From Polynucleobacter sp. MG-27-Goln-C1 (lineage in GTDB: Bacteria > Pseudomonadota > Gammaproteobacteria > Burkholderiales > Burkholderiaceae), in NCBI RefSeq assembly GCF_018881905.1, contig NZ_JACVPM010000005.1:1-40304 (forward strand): DNA of 40,304 nucleotides. Reading direction: 5' to 3'. The notes beneath the pieces are model-generated. The model saw only the letters and a list, made by a program, of their open reading frames with translations. It was not told the origin of the DNA and ran no database searches. The translations under genes and the position numbers were made by a program. How positions within the stretch are numbered: the first letter of the stretch is position 1; every line of letters begins with the position of its first letter. Shown piece after piece: positions 38,900 through 40,304 of the stretch.

Positions 38900-39206
38900 A
38901 GTTGAAGAGATCGTTCGCAAAATTAGTGAGCTAGATTCTGAAATGCCATTAGGGCAAATCAAATTCTTCCTAGCTGTAGCAAAAAACGAAGGTAGTTCAC
39001 TCAGAGATATAACAGCCCAATGTGGCTTATTGATGGGTACTGCTTCTCGTTACATGGCGAACCTTATGTTTATCCCTAAGTATCGCCAGAACGCTGGAGT
39101 GTCATTGATTCATGCATATGACAACCCAGTAGATCGTAGACAGAAGGTGATCGTCCTCACACCTGCTGGTAAATCTTTAGTTGAGGGCTTAATCGAGGGA
39201 CTTTGA
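38859..39206 (+). CDS. MarR-like winged-helix regulator, candidate phage repressor
   Basis: A 115-residue DNA-binding protein. Helix SEMPLGQIKFFLAVAKNEGS leads into the helix-turn-helix LRDITAQCGLLMGTASRYMA. The wing VSLIHAYDNPVDRRQKVIVL with the D-x-R-R motif and TPAGKSLVEGL is the MarR signature. At 115 residues it is shorter than typical MarR proteins (about 140), with little of the C-terminal dimerisation helix. MarR proteins bind dyads of 16-20 bp as dimers, which fits the 18-bp AGTTNC-N6-GTAACT sites. AAGGAG nine bases before ATG38859. It sits directly before the integrase (one base apart), as expected for lysogeny genes. That it is the repressor is an inference; no CI-type repressor is seen elsewhere. 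Confidence 0.82.
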   Translation: MNTISTKDRVKINKVEEIVRKISELDSEMPLGQIKFFLAVAKNEGSSLRDITAQCGLLMGTASRYMANLMFIPKYRQNAGVSLIHAYDNPVDRRQKVIVLTPAGKSLVEGLIEGL

Positions 39207-39207
39207 T

Positions 39208-40212
39208 ATGCCAATTAACCTACGAGGTAAGAAGTGGGTCGTGAGTATCGGATCTGGTAAAGATAGGATCCGAGAAAGCTTTAATAGTGAAGCAGAAGCA
39301 AAGAAGTTTGAATTAGAAGTTATCGTTAAAAGACTTGGGGCTACCCAGCAGTCCACCAGCAGTACAGGCGAGACCACCCTAAGCCTCCTTAAGATCCTCA
39401 CTGCGAAAGCCATATGGTCTAACAGTAGATCTGATGAGAAGCTCCAAGCAAATGCTCAGATGTGTATTGATTTCTTAGGTGAAGACTTACCTGTATCTCA
39501 GGTGACTTCAGAAAAACTTAGGAACCTCACACAACACTTCATTGATCAAGGCAATTCAGGCGGTACGATTAACCGGAAGATGTCCACTATGTCCGTGATG
39601 TTGAAGTATGCGGAAGAGCAGGGTCTGGTTGGTAATACTCCAAGGATTCCTAGACGAAGAGAATCAGAACACCGCATTCGCTTCATGACTCCTGAAGAAG
39701 AGCAAAGTGCACTCCAATATTGTGAAGTTCGTGGTCTCGAAAACTTAGCTGATTTGATTCAGGTTGCCATTGATACTGGTTTCCGTAGGAATGAGATCCT
39801 AAGCTTGAAGATTGCTGATTGTGAGAGCAGCTATGCAGTACTCCATGCTGGCACTACCAAGTCCGGCAAGGCAAGAAGTGTCCCGTTGACTAGACGTGTT
39901 CGAGCCATCCTCGAGAAGCGTAAAGCAAGGGGTAATGTGACCCTGTTTCAGGGCATGTCTGATAACCAACTCCGGAAGCTTTGGGATGGGTTAGAGGATC
40001 ACATGAATATGAATGATGATGACCAGTTTTGTGTCCATATGCTTCGCCATACATGTGCCAGTAGGTTGGCTCAGGCTGGCAAGAACGCCACATTTATAAT
40101 GAACTGGATGGGTCATTCAAGCATCATGGTTACCCAGCGTTATATGCATCTAGCACCCCGTGCTTTAGAGGACGGATTAGAGGCATTAGAGGGGTTCCAG
40201 AAGGCAGCATAG
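39208..40212 (+). CDS. int: tyrosine integrase
   Basis: Site-specific recombinase of 334 residues that inserts and excises the phage DNA at the attachment site. The catalytic residues are all present: Arg193 (DTGFRRNEIL), Lys218 (TKSGKARSVPL), His277 and Arg280 (HMLRHTCASRLAQAG), His303 (WMGHSS) and the nucleophile Tyr312 (QRYMHLAP). The N-terminus has a small arm-binding-like domain (INLRGKKWVVSIGSGKDRIR) and a core-binding helical domain. It starts one base after the MarR-like gene. In the joined genome it points at the tRNA-Leu(TAA) about 116 nt away, the probable attP. I find no excisionase gene. Confidence 0.96.
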   Translation: MPINLRGKKWVVSIGSGKDRIRESFNSEAEAKKFELEVIVKRLGATQQSTSSTGETTLSLLKILTAKAIWSNSRSDEKLQANAQMCIDFLGEDLPVSQVTSEKLRNLTQHFIDQGNSGGTINRKMSTMSVMLKYAEEQGLVGNTPRIPRRRESEHRIRFMTPEEEQSALQYCEVRGLENLADLIQVAIDTGFRRNEILSLKIADCESSYAVLHAGTTKSGKARSVPLTRRVRAILEKRKARGNVTLFQGMSDNQLRKLWDGLEDHMNMNDDDQFCVHMLRHTCASRLAQAGKNATFIMNWMGHSSIMVTQRYMHLAPRALEDGLEALEGFQKAA

Positions 40213-40228
40213 TTACTGAGTCGTAACT
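40211..40228. promoter_or_regulatory. operator-like dyad O6, the most symmetric copy
   Basis: AGTTAC-TGAGTC-GTAACT is fully symmetric over its six-base arms. It begins within the integrase stop codon. In the joined circle it lies between int and tRNA/attP. Either an operator for the next transcription unit or a binding site used in recombination. Confidence 0.58.
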
Positions 40229-40265
40229 GTCACAGGTATGCTGTTTAGTTGTCACCAAATGACTG

Positions 40266-40304
40266 TAAGTTATTGATTTTATTGGACTAACGTGAGATTT
40301 AAAA
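40266..40304. repeat. imperfect direct repeat, copy B, at the window end
   Basis: TAAGTTATTGATTTTATTG and the next 20 bases match 35292-35330 closely. It lies 53 nt after the integrase stop. CAAATGAC (40256-40263), just before it, matches 168-175 on the other side of the tRNA. These may be integrase arm sites around attP; alternatively the repeat was duplicated by recombination. Confidence 0.58.

Noticed and set aside
1..40304. CRISPR array, insertion sequence or transposon
   Set aside because: I found no regularly spaced repeat-spacer array, no transposase and no terminal inverted repeats with target duplication.

Overview
The window carries one complete phage genome of the T7 type (Autographiviridae-like podovirus), and that phage is temperate. 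Nearly every gene is on the + strand. The order follows T7: single-subunit RNA polymerase (277-2778), single-strand binding protein, endonuclease I, primase-helicase, DNA polymerase, 5' exonuclease, then portal, scaffold, capsid, tail tubes, internal virion proteins, tail fibre, lysis genes and the two terminase subunits (ending 34640). Two things set it apart from T7: a tyrosine integrase (39208-40212) and a complete tRNA-Leu(TAA) at 25-111. If the ends are joined, the integrase stop lies only about 116 nt from the tRNA, so the window is opened almost exactly at the presumed attachment site. That is what an integrated prophage, or a circular contig cut there, would look like. The virion ends of a T7-type phage should lie elsewhere, in the roughly 1.3 kb gene-free stretch after the large terminase (34641-35925). 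This stretch holds a CCTAAAG repeat array like the one beside the T7 terminal repeats.

Layout: 1-276 tRNA-Leu, inverted repeats, terminator and an operator. 277-9562 RNA polymerase and replication genes. 9544-10429 a chain of very small genes. 10389-12362 a class II (B12-dependent) ribonucleotide reductase. 12372-30300 virion genes. 30303-31292 fibre accessory genes. 31292-32585 a lambdoid-style lysis cassette (holin candidate, Rz, an embedded Rz1, a small membrane protein, SAR endolysin). 32686-34640 terminase. 34641-35925 gene-free, structured DNA. 35926-38069 early small genes and a Gp88-family protein. 38139-38441 a small exported protein with its own terminator. 38489-40304 the lysogeny region: terminators, LexA-type box, short ORF, MarR-like regulator, integrase.

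Transcription: three near-identical copies of AATTACCTACGACTATAGG (2847, 12372, 34668) are the likely promoters of the phage RNA polymerase. They precede the replication genes, the structural genes and the packaging-end region. A second family of sites, an 18-bp dyad AGTTNC-N6-GTAACT, occurs only outside genes: just before and after the RNA polymerase gene, twice ahead of the early genes, ahead of the Gp88-family gene, and at the end of the integrase gene. I infer that these are operators for the phage repressor, most likely the MarR-like protein at 38859-39206, which would hold the lytic programme off by silencing the phage RNA polymerase and early genes. A near-consensus LexA box (38609-38624) upstream of a short ORF, the MarR-like gene and the integrase suggests that host DNA damage feeds into this switch. 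This combination of MarR-like repressor, dyad operators around the RNA polymerase gene and an SOS box in a T7-type phage is the most interesting system here.

Host: a LexA box of the form CTGT-N8-ACAG is the gamma/betaproteobacterial type, not the alphaproteobacterial one. With the moderate GC content and Gram-negative lysis genes (Rz/Rz1, SAR endolysin) this points to a beta- or gammaproteobacterial host. I cannot name the genus from the sequence alone.
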